Of a stretch of 64,000 nucleotides of DNA, positions 16,805 to 26,071 are shown in pieces. Origin of the DNA: Geothrix sp. SG200. Its GTDB lineage: Bacteria; Acidobacteriota; Holophagae; Holophagales; Holophagaceae. The stretch lies in NCBI RefSeq assembly GCF_022808935.1, contig NZ_JAKZFR010000003.1, positions 124,001 through 188,000 of the forward strand, read 5' to 3'. A program made the position numbers and the translations under genes. Under the pieces are notes generated by a model. It saw only the letters and a program-made list of their open reading frames with translations. It did no database searches and was not told where the DNA came from. Each line of letters starts with the position of its first letter. Position 1 is the stretch's first letter.

Positions 16805-19626
16805 GGCGGAAGCTGCGGGCCCCGGCCGTGCCGCTCCTGGCGGCCCTGGCCGTGCCGGCTCTGCTGGCGGCCCAGGCCGCTCCAGCCGCATTGCCGCCCG
16901 CCCAGCCGCCTGTCCAACTGCCTGCCCAGCCTCCCGTCCTTCCCCGGCGCATCGAAGTGCCGGTCCAGCCGCCGGACATGGTGTTCCGCTTCGTGCCCCG
17001 GGTGGAGATCCCCGGCATGCCGCGGGTGGCCCTGGCCCTCAGCGGCGGGGGAGCGCGCGGCCTGGCGCACATCGGGGTGCTGCAGCGGTTCGAGGAGGTC
17101 GGCTTCCCCCTGGACAGCGTCACGGGCACCAGCGCCGGGGCCCTGGTGGGGGCCCTCTACGCCAGCGGCTTCTCGGGCGGCGAGATCGAGGATCTCTTCC
17201 GGCGCCTGGACCTGACCCGCGCCTTCCTGGAGCCGCTGCTGCGCAACCCGGGCGAGACGCTGGACGAGCAGGAGGACCGGGAGTCCACCCTCATGTCCAT
17301 CGAACGCAAGAATGGCCAGACGACCTTCGCCCAGGGCCTGCGGAGCGGCCTGGAGGTGCAGCGCACCCTCCAGGGCCTGCTGGCCCGGGGCGCCTACTTC
17401 TCCGAGGGGGACTTCGACCGGATGCGGCGGCCCCTCCGGATCCTGGCCACGAACCTGGAGACCGGCCAGGGGCGCGTCTTCGGAAACGGGGACCTGGTGG
17501 AGGCCGTGCGCGCCTCCATGGCGGTGCCCGGGGGTTTCCGGCCCGTGCTGATCGAAGGGCAGCAGTACGTCGATGGCGCCCTGGTGGAAAACCTGCCCGT
17601 GACCACGGCGAAGGAAGCCTTCCACCCCGACGTGGTCATCGCGGTGGACATCAGCAGCCCCCTGGAGCACCGCCAGGCCACCAGCATCTTCTCCGTGGCC
17701 TCCCGCAGCCTCGACCTGGTGGTGGAGCGCCGCCAGTGGGAGAGCCGCGCGGCGGCCGACTTCCTCATCCGCCCAGACATCCGCGACGCCCCGTTCCTGG
17801 AGTACGGGAGCCTGGCGCCGAAGCTGGTGCTGCAGGGCCGCGAGGCCTTCGACGCCCGCCTGGAGGAGCTCGCGACCTTCCTGCGCGGGAAGACTCCGGG
17901 GCAGGAGATCCTGCCGGCGGACCGGGTGGTCTTCGAGAGCCCCCTTCCGGTCGGGGAGACCCTGGAGGGGATCCTGGCCGCGACGCTGAAAACCGTCCCC
18001 GGCGCCGGCCCTGGCGGCGGGAGAGGGGTTGGGGGGTTCTCTCTGCAGGACGTGCGGATCCTCCTCCAGCAGGTCCTGGTCCACGGACTCGCGCGGGAAG
18101 CCTGGGCCACGGTGGAGCCTGACCGGACCCTGACCGTCCACCTGCGGCCCTACCCGCCGGTGACCGAGCTCGCCGTGAACGCGCCGCCGGCATGGATCCC
18201 CCGCGTCGAGCGGGCCCTGGCCAGACGGATCAAGGTCGGTGCCGCCTTCAATCCCAAGACCTTCGGAGACGTGGTCTCCCAGGTGATCTACGGCCTCCTG
18301 ATGGACGGCAGTCCCCTGGTGGATGCGCGCGGATCCGGCTTCGACCCCGAATCCGGCCGCCTCAGCGTGGTCCTCCGGGAGCCCCTGATCACCCAGGTCA
18401 ACGTGTGGCCCGCGTCCGGCCCGGCGGTGGACGAGGCCCACCTGCTGCGGATCCTGGGCCGCCTGGAGGGCGCGCCCTTCCGGCCGGTCACCCTCCAGCA
18501 GCGCATCGCCCTGGCCGAACACCGGCTCCACCTGGCCGAGCTGCGCTACCTCACCCGCCCCGACGGCCAGGGGGGAACCGTCCTGACCCTGATCCCCGTG
18601 CCCCAGCGGCAGGATCGGCTCGACCTGTCCCTGGGCTACGAGAGCACGCTGGGCGGGCAGCTGGGCCTGACCTATCAGGCCCTCAACCTCGGCTTCACGG
18701 GTTCGGAACTGGAGCTGAGCGCGGCCCGCAACCGGCTGCAGCAGCAGGCCACCCTGGCCCTGCGGGCCCCCTTCAGCTTCTCGCCGGGGGCCGGGTTGGA
18801 GCTCAGCGGGAACTACTGGCAGCAGCGCCTGGAGGTGCCCCCGCTGTGGCCCGTCCCCCAGTTGCCCGTCGGCGGTGTGGAGGGGCGCATCAGCGCCTCG
18901 GATCTGGTGCTGCGGACCTACTTCCGGTTCAGCAACCTGGGGACGGGAAAGGTGAGCTTCGACCTGGAGCGGCGGAACGTGGCCTTCCTGGAGGAAGGGC
19001 TGCGCCAGACCCAGGCCCAGGACGCGGCGTTCCTATCCGCCGAATGGGACAACTTCGACCGGCACACCCTGCCCCGGGAGGGGCTGCTCCTGAGGCTCCG
19101 GGGCGGCGCGGGCCGGACGAAGGCGGGGACCCTTCCCGGCGGCGACTTCCAGCAGGCCTACTTCCGGGCCCGGGGCCTGCATTCGTTCACCGAGTTCGTG
19201 GGGGCCGACCTGGACCTGGAGTGGGGCCAGGGCCGCCGGCTGCCCCTGGACCGCTGGTGGGTGCTGGGGGGCCCCTCTTTCGTCCTCGGCTCCCGGGCCT
19301 CGGGCCTCGTGGCGCCCAATTTCGGGGTGGCGAGGTTCGGCGTGCCCTTCCGCCTGTACAGCGGCCTGGGCCTCACCCTGGAAGTGGTGCCCCGCTTCGA
19401 CCTGGCCTGGATGTCCCGGGACGCGAGCACCCTCTTCCACGCGGACATGAACTACCGGGCGGAGGGCAAGGGGCTCCTGGTGCGCACCACCCTCCTGTCC
19501 AAGTTCTATGTGGAGCTGTCCTATGGGTTCCTCAAGCTGAGGGCTCCCCAGGGAACCCGCCCGGCCACGGGCAGCTTCGACGTGGTCATCGGGACCCAGT
19601 CGTTCGACTTATGGAAGCGAAGGTGA
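16801..19626 (+). CDS. Patatin-like phospholipase fused to an Omp85-type barrel
   Basis: This outer-membrane protein (941 aa) resembles the PlpD/type Vd architecture: a signal peptide, a Pro-rich linker, a patatin domain (residues about 70-370), POTRA-like segments (about 440-600) and a C-terminal surface-antigen beta-barrel (about 600-941) ending in an aromatic-rich strand. The patatin catalytic pair is complete: Ser111 in GTSAG and Asp258 in DGA, with the oxyanion loop SGGGARG. It should hydrolyse phospholipids or other acyl esters at the outer membrane or outside the cell. It starts inside the rph stop (ATGA). Confidence 0.9.
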   Translation: MRRKLRAPAVPLLAALAVPALLAAQAAPAALPPAQPPVQLPAQPPVLPRRIEVPVQPPDMVFRFVPRVEIPGMPRVALALSGGGARGLAHIGVLQRFEEVGFPLDSVTGTSAGALVGALYASGFSGGEIEDLFRRLDLTRAFLEPLLRNPGETLDEQEDRESTLMSIERKNGQTTFAQGLRSGLEVQRTLQGLLARGAYFSEGDFDRMRRPLRILATNLETGQGRVFGNGDLVEAVRASMAVPGGFRPVLIEGQQYVDGALVENLPVTTAKEAFHPDVVIAVDISSPLEHRQATSIFSVASRSLDLVVERRQWESRAAADFLIRPDIRDAPFLEYGSLAPKLVLQGREAFDARLEELATFLRGKTPGQEILPADRVVFESPLPVGETLEGILAATLKTVPGAGPGGGRGVGGFSLQDVRILLQQVLVHGLAREAWATVEPDRTLTVHLRPYPPVTELAVNAPPAWIPRVERALARRIKVGAAFNPKTFGDVVSQVIYGLLMDGSPLVDARGSGFDPESGRLSVVLREPLITQVNVWPASGPAVDEAHLLRILGRLEGAPFRPVTLQQRIALAEHRLHLAELRYLTRPDGQGGTVLTLIPVPQRQDRLDLSLGYESTLGGQLGLTYQALNLGFTGSELELSAARNRLQQQATLALRAPFSFSPGAGLELSGNYWQQRLEVPPLWPVPQLPVGGVEGRISASDLVLRTYFRFSNLGTGKVSFDLERRNVAFLEEGLRQTQAQDAAFLSAEWDNFDRHTLPREGLLLRLRGGAGRTKAGTLPGGDFQQAYFRARGLHSFTEFVGADLDLEWGQGRRLPLDRWWVLGGPSFVLGSRASGLVAPNFGVARFGVPFRLYSGLGLTLEVVPRFDLAWMSRDASTLFHADMNYRAEGKGLLVRTTLLSKFYVELSYGFLKLRAPQGTRPATGSFDVVIGTQSFDLWKRR

Positions 19627-19736
19627 GGGTGGTGGTCTGCGCCTGGGTGGTCTGTGATCGCCTGCACAGGAGGGGCTCCCGCCCCGGGCTGATACCCTGA
19701 AGTGCTGGGATTTCATCCGCTCTCACCGAGGCCGTC

Positions 19737-21089
19737 ATGCGCTACCTGCCCTCTTCTCCTGCCGAAGATCGAGCCCTCCTGGACACGATCGGCGCCGCCC
19801 GCGCCGAGGATCTCCTCTCGGGCATTCCGGAGGGGTTGCGCCTGAACCGGGCGCTGGACCTGCCCTCCCAGGGCTCCGAGCAGGAAGTGGCCTGGCAGAT
19901 GCTGGATCTGGCCAACAAGAACACCCGCTTCTGCGCCCAGTTCCTCGGCGCCGGTGCCTACGACCACTTCGTGCCCTCGGCCATCGACGCCATGGTGAGC
20001 CGCCAGGAGTGGTTCACGGCCTACACGCCCTACCAGCCGGAGATCAGCCAGGGCACCCTGCAGCACATCTTCGAGTACCAGACCCTCATCTGCGACCTGA
20101 CGGGCCTGGACGTGACCAACGCCAGCCTCTACGACGGCGGCACCGCCTGCGTCGAGACCGCCCTCATGGCCGTGCGCGTCCAGAAGAAGCGCCACACCGT
20201 GCTGGTGAGCCGCGGGATCCACCCGCTCTACCGCGACGTGCTCCAGACCGCCTTCGCGCCCCACCAGGATCTGCACCTCGTCGAAGTGGGCCTCAAGGAT
20301 GGCGTGACGGACCTGGCCGACCTGCAGGCCAAGCTGAATGACGACGTGGCCGCCGTGATGGTGGGCTACCCCAACTTCCTGGGCGCCGTGGAGGACCTCA
20401 CGGCCCTGGCCGGCCCCGTCCACGCGGCGGGCGCCCTGCTGGTGAGCGTCACCCAGGAGGCCCTGGCTTTCGGATGGCTGGAGGCGCCCGGCAAGGTGGG
20501 CGCCGACATGGCCTGCGGCGAGGCCATGAGCTTCGGCAACCGGCCCACCTTCGGCGGCCCCTACCTCGGCTTCCTGGCGGTGAAGGACGCGCACAAGCGC
20601 GAGATCCCCGGCCGCGTGGTGGGCCAGACCAAGGACCTGGACGGCAAGACCGGCTACGTGCTGACGCTCACCGCCCGCGAGCAGCACATCCGCCGCGACA
20701 AGGCCACCAGCAACATCTGCTCGAACCAGGGCCTCGTGACCCTGCGGGCCAACCTCTTCTTGCAGCTCGCCGGCCCCGAGGGGCTGAAGGGCCTGGCGGC
20801 GCAGAACGTGGCCAAGGCCCAGCACCTGCGCCAGCGGCTGCTGGACCTGCCGGACATGGAGCCGGTCTTCGATGCGCCCTTCTTCAACGAGTTCGTGTTG
20901 CGCTACAAGGGCGATCTGGCCGCGCTGCAGGAGGCCTGCCTCGCGGAGAGCCTGCTGCCGGGCCTGGATTTGGGCCGCTTCTATCCCGAGTACCAGGGCT
21001 GCATCCTCTGGTGCGCCACCGAACTCCACACCCGCCGGATGATCGAGAGCCTCGTCGAGATCCTGGCCCGCGTCCCCGCCACGGTTTAA
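19737..21089 (+). CDS. gcvPA: Glycine dehydrogenase (decarboxylating) subunit 1
   Basis: This is the alpha subunit of the split P-protein of the glycine cleavage system, which decarboxylates glycine and passes the aminomethyl group to lipoyl-GcvH. The protein (450 aa) has the family N-terminus (MRYLPSSPAEDRALL), YDHFVPSAIDAM, FTAYTPYQPEISQGTLQ, and the PLP-fold segment NASLYDGGTACVETALMA. This subunit lacks the PLP lysine, which is in subunit 2. A possible -10 hexamer TACCCT lies at 19693-19698. I looked for a glycine riboswitch in 19627-19736 and saw none. Confidence 0.96.
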   Translation: MRYLPSSPAEDRALLDTIGAARAEDLLSGIPEGLRLNRALDLPSQGSEQEVAWQMLDLANKNTRFCAQFLGAGAYDHFVPSAIDAMVSRQEWFTAYTPYQPEISQGTLQHIFEYQTLICDLTGLDVTNASLYDGGTACVETALMAVRVQKKRHTVLVSRGIHPLYRDVLQTAFAPHQDLHLVEVGLKDGVTDLADLQAKLNDDVAAVMVGYPNFLGAVEDLTALAGPVHAAGALLVSVTQEALAFGWLEAPGKVGADMACGEAMSFGNRPTFGGPYLGFLAVKDAHKREIPGRVVGQTKDLDGKTGYVLTLTAREQHIRRDKATSNICSNQGLVTLRANLFLQLAGPEGLKGLAAQNVAKAQHLRQRLLDLPDMEPVFDAPFFNEFVLRYKGDLAALQEACLAESLLPGLDLGRFYPEYQGCILWCATELHTRRMIESLVEILARVPATV

Positions 21090-21100
21090 GGAGAGGTCCC

Positions 21101-22630
21101 ATGTTCCTTCGTCAGCGCGAACCCCTCTCCTTCGAACGCTCCGTCCCCGGCAAGCGGGGCATGGACCTGCCCAAGCTCGACGTGCCCGCCGCCCAGGACA
21201 CCCGGCCCGCCCACCTCAAGCGCAGCGGCTTCGACGCCCTTCCCGAGCTGAGCGAGGTGGAGGTCATCCGCCACTTCACGCGCCTCTCCAAGTGGAACTA
21301 CGGCGTGGACGACGGCATCTACCCGCTGGGCTCCTGCACCATGAAGCACAACCCGCGGCTGAACGAGAAGGTCGCCGGACTGCCCGGCTTCACGGACAGC
21401 CACCCCATGGCGCCGGACGCCCTCGTGCAGGGCAACCTGGAGCTGCTCTACACCCTGCAGGAGTGGCTGAAGGAGATCACCGGCCTGCCCGGCGTCACCT
21501 TGCAGCCCAGCGCGGGCGCCGCCGGCGAGCTGACCGGCGTCATGCTGATCCGGGCCTACCACGTGGCCCAGGGCGCCAAGCGCCGCGTGATCCTCATCCC
21601 CGACAGCGGCCACGGCACCAATCCCGCCACCGCCGCCATGGCGGGGTACGACGTGGTGGAGCTGCCCTCCCGTCCCGACGGCACCATCAGCTTCGAGGAC
21701 GTGACCGATCCCGTGAACGGCAAGGTCCGCAAAGGCCTGAAGACCCTGGTGGGTGAGCTGGGCCCCGAGATCGCGGGCGCCATGATCACCAACCCCAACA
21801 CCGTGGGCGTCTTCGAGTACCGCTTCAAGGAGATCAGCGACCTGCTGCACAGCGTGGGCGCCCTGGTCTACATGGACGGCGCCAACATGAACGCCCTCGT
21901 GGGCGTGGCCCGTCCCGGCGACTTCGGCGTGGACGTCATGCACCTGAACCTGCACAAGACCTTCTCCACCCCCCACGGAGGCGGCGGCCCCGGCGCCGGT
22001 CCGGTCTGCGTGGGCGAGAAGCTGCTGCCCTTCCTGCCCGTGCCGGTGGTCGTGCGCGACACGGTGAAGGTGGGCGAGGGCGAGGTGCCCAAGCATTCGT
22101 ATCGCTGGGACTGGAACCGCCCCCAGAGCATCGGCAAGGTGCACACCTTCTTCGGCAACTTCGGGATCCTGGTGCGCGCCCTCACCTATTGCCTGAGCCA
22201 CGGCTCCGACGGCCTGCGCGAGGCGACGCTGCGCGCCATCGTGAACGCCAACTACATCCGCGCCCGCCTCAAGGACGCCTACGCCCTGCACATCGACTCG
22301 CCCAGCCTGCACGAGGTGGTCTTCAGCGACACGCTCCAGGCCAAGCACGACGTCCACACCCTGGACATCGCCAAGCGCCTCATCGACCATGGCTACCACC
22401 CGCCCACGATCTACTTCCCCCTGATCGTGCCGGGCGCGCTCATGATCGAGCCCACGGAGAGCGAGGGCAAGGACGAGCTGGACGCCTTCTGCGACACCCT
22501 GCTCGCCATCGCGAAGGAGGCCGAGACCGACGCCGAGGCCCTGCACCAGGCGCCGACCCTGGCTCCCATGCGCCGCATGGATGAGACCACAGCGGCTCGC
22601 AAGCCCGTGCTGCGGTGGACGAAGGCCTAG
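21101..22630 (+). CDS. gcvPB: Glycine dehydrogenase (decarboxylating) subunit 2
   Basis: This is the beta, PLP-carrying subunit of the split glycine decarboxylase (509 aa). The PLP-binding lysine is Lys286 in HLNLHKTFSTPHGGGG, preceded by the Asp of YMDGANMNAL. The Gly-rich SGHGTNPATAAM and LGSCTMKHNP are family signatures. It starts 11 bp after gcvPA with an AAGGAGAGG ribosome binding site, so the two subunits form one operon. gcvT, gcvH and lpd are not in the window. Confidence 0.96.
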   Translation: MFLRQREPLSFERSVPGKRGMDLPKLDVPAAQDTRPAHLKRSGFDALPELSEVEVIRHFTRLSKWNYGVDDGIYPLGSCTMKHNPRLNEKVAGLPGFTDSHPMAPDALVQGNLELLYTLQEWLKEITGLPGVTLQPSAGAAGELTGVMLIRAYHVAQGAKRRVILIPDSGHGTNPATAAMAGYDVVELPSRPDGTISFEDVTDPVNGKVRKGLKTLVGELGPEIAGAMITNPNTVGVFEYRFKEISDLLHSVGALVYMDGANMNALVGVARPGDFGVDVMHLNLHKTFSTPHGGGGPGAGPVCVGEKLLPFLPVPVVVRDTVKVGEGEVPKHSYRWDWNRPQSIGKVHTFFGNFGILVRALTYCLSHGSDGLREATLRAIVNANYIRARLKDAYALHIDSPSLHEVVFSDTLQAKHDVHTLDIAKRLIDHGYHPPTIYFPLIVPGALMIEPTESEGKDELDAFCDTLLAIAKEAETDAEALHQAPTLAPMRRMDETTAARKPVLRWTKA

Positions 22631-22650
22631 GCCGCGCCAACCTCGCCGCT

Positions 22651-22674
22651 CGAAGGGCCCTCCGGGGCCCTTCG
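22651..22674. terminator. Hairpin between convergent gcvPB and the Lrp/AsnC gene
   Basis: A perfect 10-bp stem, CGAAGGGCCC with GGGCCCTTCG, closes a four-base loop (22661-22664). It lies 20 bp after the gcvPB stop and 14 bp before the end of the convergent regulator gene, so it can act on both transcripts. A long T tract is absent, as is common in GC-rich genomes. Confidence 0.6.
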
Positions 22675-22688
22675 CCTTGGGGGATCTC

Positions 22689-23129
22689 TCAGCGCCGGTC
22701 GAAGCGGGGCGACATGACCAGCAGGGTCTGGGTGGAGGCGATGCCCGGCAGCTTCGCCACCTCGTCGCGGACGCGGTTGATGTCTTCGAGGCGCTCGCCC
22801 TCCAGCTGCAGGACCAGGTCGATGTCGCCGCCCACGGAATCGGCCACGCGCACCTCCGGAAAGGCCTCCAGGATGCGCACGGCCCGCTCGTGGCTGGGCC
22901 CGCTGCCCTTCACCATCAGGTAGGCGCGGACGCCGGGTTTCGGCTCCAGGCCCAGCCGCAGCGTGTAGCCCTGGATGACGCCCTCGCGCTCCAGGCGCTT
23001 GATGCGCTCCTGCACGGCCGAGCGCGAGAGCCCCACCCGCGCCGCCAGCGCCACCTGGGTGAGGCGCGCGTCCGCGCTCAGCTCCGTGAGGAGCCGGCGG
23101 TCCATGTCATCGAGGTCAGGCCTGGGCAT
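22689..23129 (-). CDS. Lrp/AsnC-family transcriptional regulator
   Basis: This amino-acid-responsive regulator has 146 aa. The N-terminal helix-turn-helix starts LDDMDRRLLTELSADARLTQVALAARVGLSRSAV in family fashion, and a C-terminal RAM (AsnC ligand) domain follows from about residue 65, with the effector region VGGDIDLVLQ. ATG 23129 begins at the expected N-terminus. The gene converges on gcvPA-gcvPB and diverges from an S41 peptidase gene. Two related palindromes in the divergent gap are likely its own operators. Control of the glycine cleavage genes is plausible but not shown by the sequence. Confidence 0.88.
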   Translation of the reverse strand: MPRPDLDDMDRRLLTELSADARLTQVALAARVGLSRSAVQERIKRLEREGVIQGYTLRLGLEPKPGVRAYLMVKGSGPSHERAVRILEAFPEVRVADSVGGDIDLVLQLEGERLEDINRVRDEVAKLPGIASTQTLLVMSPRFDRR

Positions 23130-23130
23130 T

Positions 23131-23172
23131 CCGGCATTCTGGCAGTTCGCCGGGTTTCCGGCATCTTGCCGG
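23131..23172. promoter_or_regulatory. Two related CCGGCA palindromes, candidate Lrp/AsnC operator
   Basis: CCGGCA-TCT-TGCCGG is perfect at 23158-23172. A partly matching CCGGCA-TTC-TGGCAG lies at 23131-23145, and both are preceded by TT. The centres are 27 bp apart. They sit just upstream of the regulator ATG (23129) and before the divergent S41 peptidase gene, a typical place for autoregulation. Confidence 0.45.
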
Positions 23173-23222
23173 CTAGACCATTGGAGTGCCCGGACGAAAC
23201 TTGAACATCCGCCGGAGTGCCC

Positions 23223-24293
23223 ATGCAGCTTAGAACCGCCTTCCTCCTCCCCGCGCTCATGATCTGCCTGGCCGCCCAGGACGCGGCTCCCGCGGTCTCC
23301 CCCGGCCAGCGCAAGGCCGTGGTGACGGCGTTGGCCCGGGAGCTGAAGGCCCAGTACGTCTTTCCGGAAGTGGCCGACGACCTCGGGAAGGTTTTGGCAG
23401 CCAAGGTCGAGCGGGGCGGGTACGACGGTGCGGTCACGGTCAGCGCTTTCGCCGAGGCCCTGACCAGAGATCTGCGGGAACAGGGCAAGGACGGCCACTT
23501 CCGCGTGCGCTTCGATCCCGCCTTCAACCCCAGGGATGAAGACGAGGACCACGTCCCGACGCCGGCGGAAGTGGCCGAGGCCCGGCAGCAGTCGGCCCGC
23601 CGCGCGTACGGCATCGCCAAGGTGGAACAGCTGCCCGGCAACGTGGGCTACCTGGAGATCCTGGGCTTCGGCCCCACGGAGTTCGTGGGCCCAGCCTTCA
23701 CGGCGGCCATGCAGATCCTGTCAGGCACCGAGGCGCTCATTCTCGACCTGCGGCGGAATGGCGGTGGCGACCCTGAGAGCGTGGCGTTCCTTGTGAGCCA
23801 TTTCTTCGGGGAGGGGGATGTGCGCCACCTCAACTCCATCTACAACCGGCCCAGGAACGCCACGCGGCAGTACTGGACCAGCCCCGTGGCAGTGCGCTAC
23901 ACGCGACCGGTGTACGTGCTGACCTCCCGGCGCACCTTTTCCGGCGGCGAGGAGTGCGCCTACGATTTCCAGACTCAGAAACGGGCCACCCTGGTGGGGG
24001 AAGTGACTGGCGGCGGGGCCAATCCCGGCCATGCGGTGGCCTTGGCCCACGGCTTCAACGCATTCATTCCCACGGGCCGCGCGGTCAACCCCGTGACCCA
24101 GACGAACTGGGAGCACGTCGGCGTGAAACCTGACCTGGCCGTGCCGGCCGCCGAGGCCCTGAAGGCGGCACACCTGGCCATCCTCAAGGACATCCTGGCG
24201 AAGGAGAAGGATGCCGACTACCGCAAGCGGTTGGAGGCCATCCTCGGCCGGGTGGAGAAAGGCGAATCCGAGCCGGCGCGGTACAGCCGCTAG
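23223..24293 (+). CDS. S41-family peptidase, IRBP-like
   Basis: This exported protein (356 aa) has a signal peptide ending near ICLAAQ. The N-terminal IRBP-type helical domain (about residues 30-110) precedes an S41 peptidase/tail-specific-protease core (about 135-310). The candidate catalytic Ser is in TFSGGEE, and LDLRRNGGGDPESV and GEVTGGGANPG are typical of the S41B group. It differs from the processing peptidase at 39220-40800, which has a PDZ domain. Its substrate is unknown. It is divergent from the Lrp/AsnC gene across the two palindromes. Confidence 0.85.
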   Translation: MQLRTAFLLPALMICLAAQDAAPAVSPGQRKAVVTALARELKAQYVFPEVADDLGKVLAAKVERGGYDGAVTVSAFAEALTRDLREQGKDGHFRVRFDPAFNPRDEDEDHVPTPAEVAEARQQSARRAYGIAKVEQLPGNVGYLEILGFGPTEFVGPAFTAAMQILSGTEALILDLRRNGGGDPESVAFLVSHFFGEGDVRHLNSIYNRPRNATRQYWTSPVAVRYTRPVYVLTSRRTFSGGEECAYDFQTQKRATLVGEVTGGGANPGHAVALAHGFNAFIPTGRAVNPVTQTNWEHVGVKPDLAVPAAEALKAAHLAILKDILAKEKDADYRKRLEAILGRVEKGESEPARYSR

Positions 24294-24305
24294 CGGATTC
24301 GGCCC

Positions 24306-25412
24306 TCAGTCGTGCGGGATCAGATGCACGGCGGCGGCCTTTAGGATGGCGCAGACCTCATCCCCCTCCCGCAGGCCCAGATCCTGGCAGGCCTGGCGGG
24401 TAACCAGGGCTTCCAGAGGGAACCCGCAGTCGAGGCCGATCCGCATGAGCGGACCTTCGGGATTCAGCCCCGTGATGCGGGAGGGCAGGCGGTTGCGGAC
24501 GGTGGACCCGGGGCCGGGGCCGCAGCCGCGCTCCACGGCCACATCCTCGCCGCGGATGCAGACGAAGACCTGCCAGCCGAGGCTGCCCGGATCGGCCGCA
24601 TGGATCTGCGCGGTGCCCACGGAGAGGGTGGCCATGCCGTCGGCGATGGATTCGATGCGGCCCAGCACCACGGTCTCCACGCCCAGGATGCGCGCCACGG
24701 CGGGATCTGTGGGGCGGTTGAAGACCTGCTGGATGCTTCCGCTCTGGCAGACGCGGCCCTGGTCCATCACCACCAGCCGGTCGCCCAGCTGGAGGGCCTC
24801 CGTGCGGTCGTGGGTCACAAGGATGGTGGGGATGTCGAGCGTCCGCAGCAGCTCGCGGAGCTCCTTGCGCAGGCGCTGCTGCGAAGGCCGGTCCAGGGCC
24901 GAGAGGGGCTCGTCCAGCAGCAGCAGCCGGGGCTTTCTCGCCAGAGCCCGGCCCAGGGCCACGCGCTGCTGCTGGCCTCCGGAGAGCTCCCCGGGGAGGC
25001 GGTCGCCGAGGCCCTCCAGGCCGAGGAGGGGGAGGAGCTCCGCCGCACGGGCGGGCCGCTCCGGCACCGTCAGGCCATAGCCGAGGTTCGCGGCCACCGT
25101 GAGGTGGGGGAACAGGTCGTAGGTCTGTGAGAGGAAGCCCAGGCGGCGGGCCTGGGGGGGGCGGTGGATCCGGGTCTCGGCATCGGACCACATCTCGCCA
25201 TCCACCCGGATGACCCCGCGGTCCACGGGCTCAAGGCCCGCGAGCAGGCGCAGGGCGGTGGTCTTGCCCGAGCCCGACGGCCCGAAGAGCACGGTGATGG
25301 AGAAGCCCGGCTCGGGGATCTCGAAGCGCGCCTCGACGGTGGGTCCTCCCGGATAGCGGCGCTCGGCTTCCGCCTGGAGGAAGGGGCGGCCGGAAGTCAG
25401 GTGAGTGTCCAC
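24306..25412 (-). CDS. modC: Molybdate ABC transporter ATP-binding protein
   Basis: This ATPase subunit (368 aa) of the molybdate importer has Walker A GPSGSGKTT, signature ELSGGQQQRVALGRALA, Walker B LLLLDEPLSALD and the H-loop LVTHDRTEA. The C-terminal part (about residues 240-368) is a TOBE/Mop-type domain, as in ModC. The GTG start at 25412 follows GAGGAA and overlaps the permease gene by 16 bp. An upstream open frame adds nothing conserved. It is the last gene of modABC and converges on the S41 peptidase gene. Confidence 0.92.
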   Translation of the reverse strand: MDTHLTSGRPFLQAEAERRYPGGPTVEARFEIPEPGFSITVLFGPSGSGKTTALRLLAGLEPVDRGVIRVDGEMWSDAETRIHRPPQARRLGFLSQTYDLFPHLTVAANLGYGLTVPERPARAAELLPLLGLEGLGDRLPGELSGGQQQRVALGRALARKPRLLLLDEPLSALDRPSQQRLRKELRELLRTLDIPTILVTHDRTEALQLGDRLVVMDQGRVCQSGSIQQVFNRPTDPAVARILGVETVVLGRIESIADGMATLSVGTAQIHAADPGSLGWQVFVCIRGEDVAVERGCGPGPGSTVRNRLPSRITGLNPEGPLMRIGLDCGFPLEALVTRQACQDLGLREGDEVCAILKAAAVHLIPHD

Positions 25413-26071
25413 GGCTTCCTCTGGCGGCGCTGCAGGGCGTAGGTGAAGGCCAGGACCAGGAAGGACACGCCCAGCAGCAGGGCGGCCGTGCGTCCCGCCG
25501 GGGCGTAGTCCATGGCCTGCACCTGGTCGTAGATGGCGATGCTCACGGTGCGGGTGCGGCCCGGCAGGTTGCCGCCCACCATGAGCACCACGCCGAACTC
25601 CCCCAGGGTGTGGGCGAAGGTGAGCACCAGGCCTGTGAGGATGCCGGCCCAGGAGAGCGGCGCGATCACCCGGAAGAAGGTACGGGCGCGTGATTCGCCC
25701 AGGCACCAGGAGGCCTCGATGAGCCCGCGGTCCACGGAGGCAAAGGCCGCCGCCAGGGGCTGGATCATGAAGGGGAGGCTGTAGAGCACGGATGCGATGA
25801 GCAGGCCCTCGAAGGAGAAGGGCAGCGTGCTGCCGAAGAGGCTCTCCCAGGCGCGGCCCAGGGGGCTGCGGGGACCCATGGCCAGCAGCAGGTAGAAGCC
25901 CAGCACCGTGGGCGGCAGAACCAGGGGCATGGCCACCACCGCCTCCACCAGGAACCTCCAGCGCCGCCGGGAGAAGGCCAGCCAGTAGGCCAGGGGCAGG
26001 CCCAGGACCAGCAGCGCCACCGTGGTGAGCGAGGCGAGCCAGAGGCTCAGGCGGATGGCCTGCCAGTCCAT
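25397..26071 (-). CDS. modB: Molybdate ABC transporter permease
   Basis: This inner-membrane permease (224 aa) has five or six hydrophobic segments. The cytoplasmic EAA loop EASWCLGESRARTFFRVIAPLSW couples it to ModC, and the MPLVLPPTVLGFYLL segment is a ModB hallmark. It starts within the stop codon of modA (ATGA overlap), and its end overlaps modC, so all three genes are translationally coupled. Confidence 0.93.
   Translation of the reverse strand: MDWQAIRLSLWLASLTTVALLVLGLPLAYWLAFSRRRWRFLVEAVVAMPLVLPPTVLGFYLLLAMGPRSPLGRAWESLFGSTLPFSFEGLLIASVLYSLPFMIQPLAAAFASVDRGLIEASWCLGESRARTFFRVIAPLSWAGILTGLVLTFAHTLGEFGVVLMVGGNLPGRTRTVSIAIYDQVQAMDYAPAGRTAALLLGVSFLVLAFTYALQRRQRKPWTLT

Noticed and set aside
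15988-18531. Long open frame opposite rph and the patatin gene
   Set aside because: Shadow of two genes with complete motifs on the plus strand.
19627-19736. Glycine riboswitch before gcvPA
   Set aside because: No tandem aptamer-like core or conserved paired segments were found in the 110 bases; a covariance search would be decisive.
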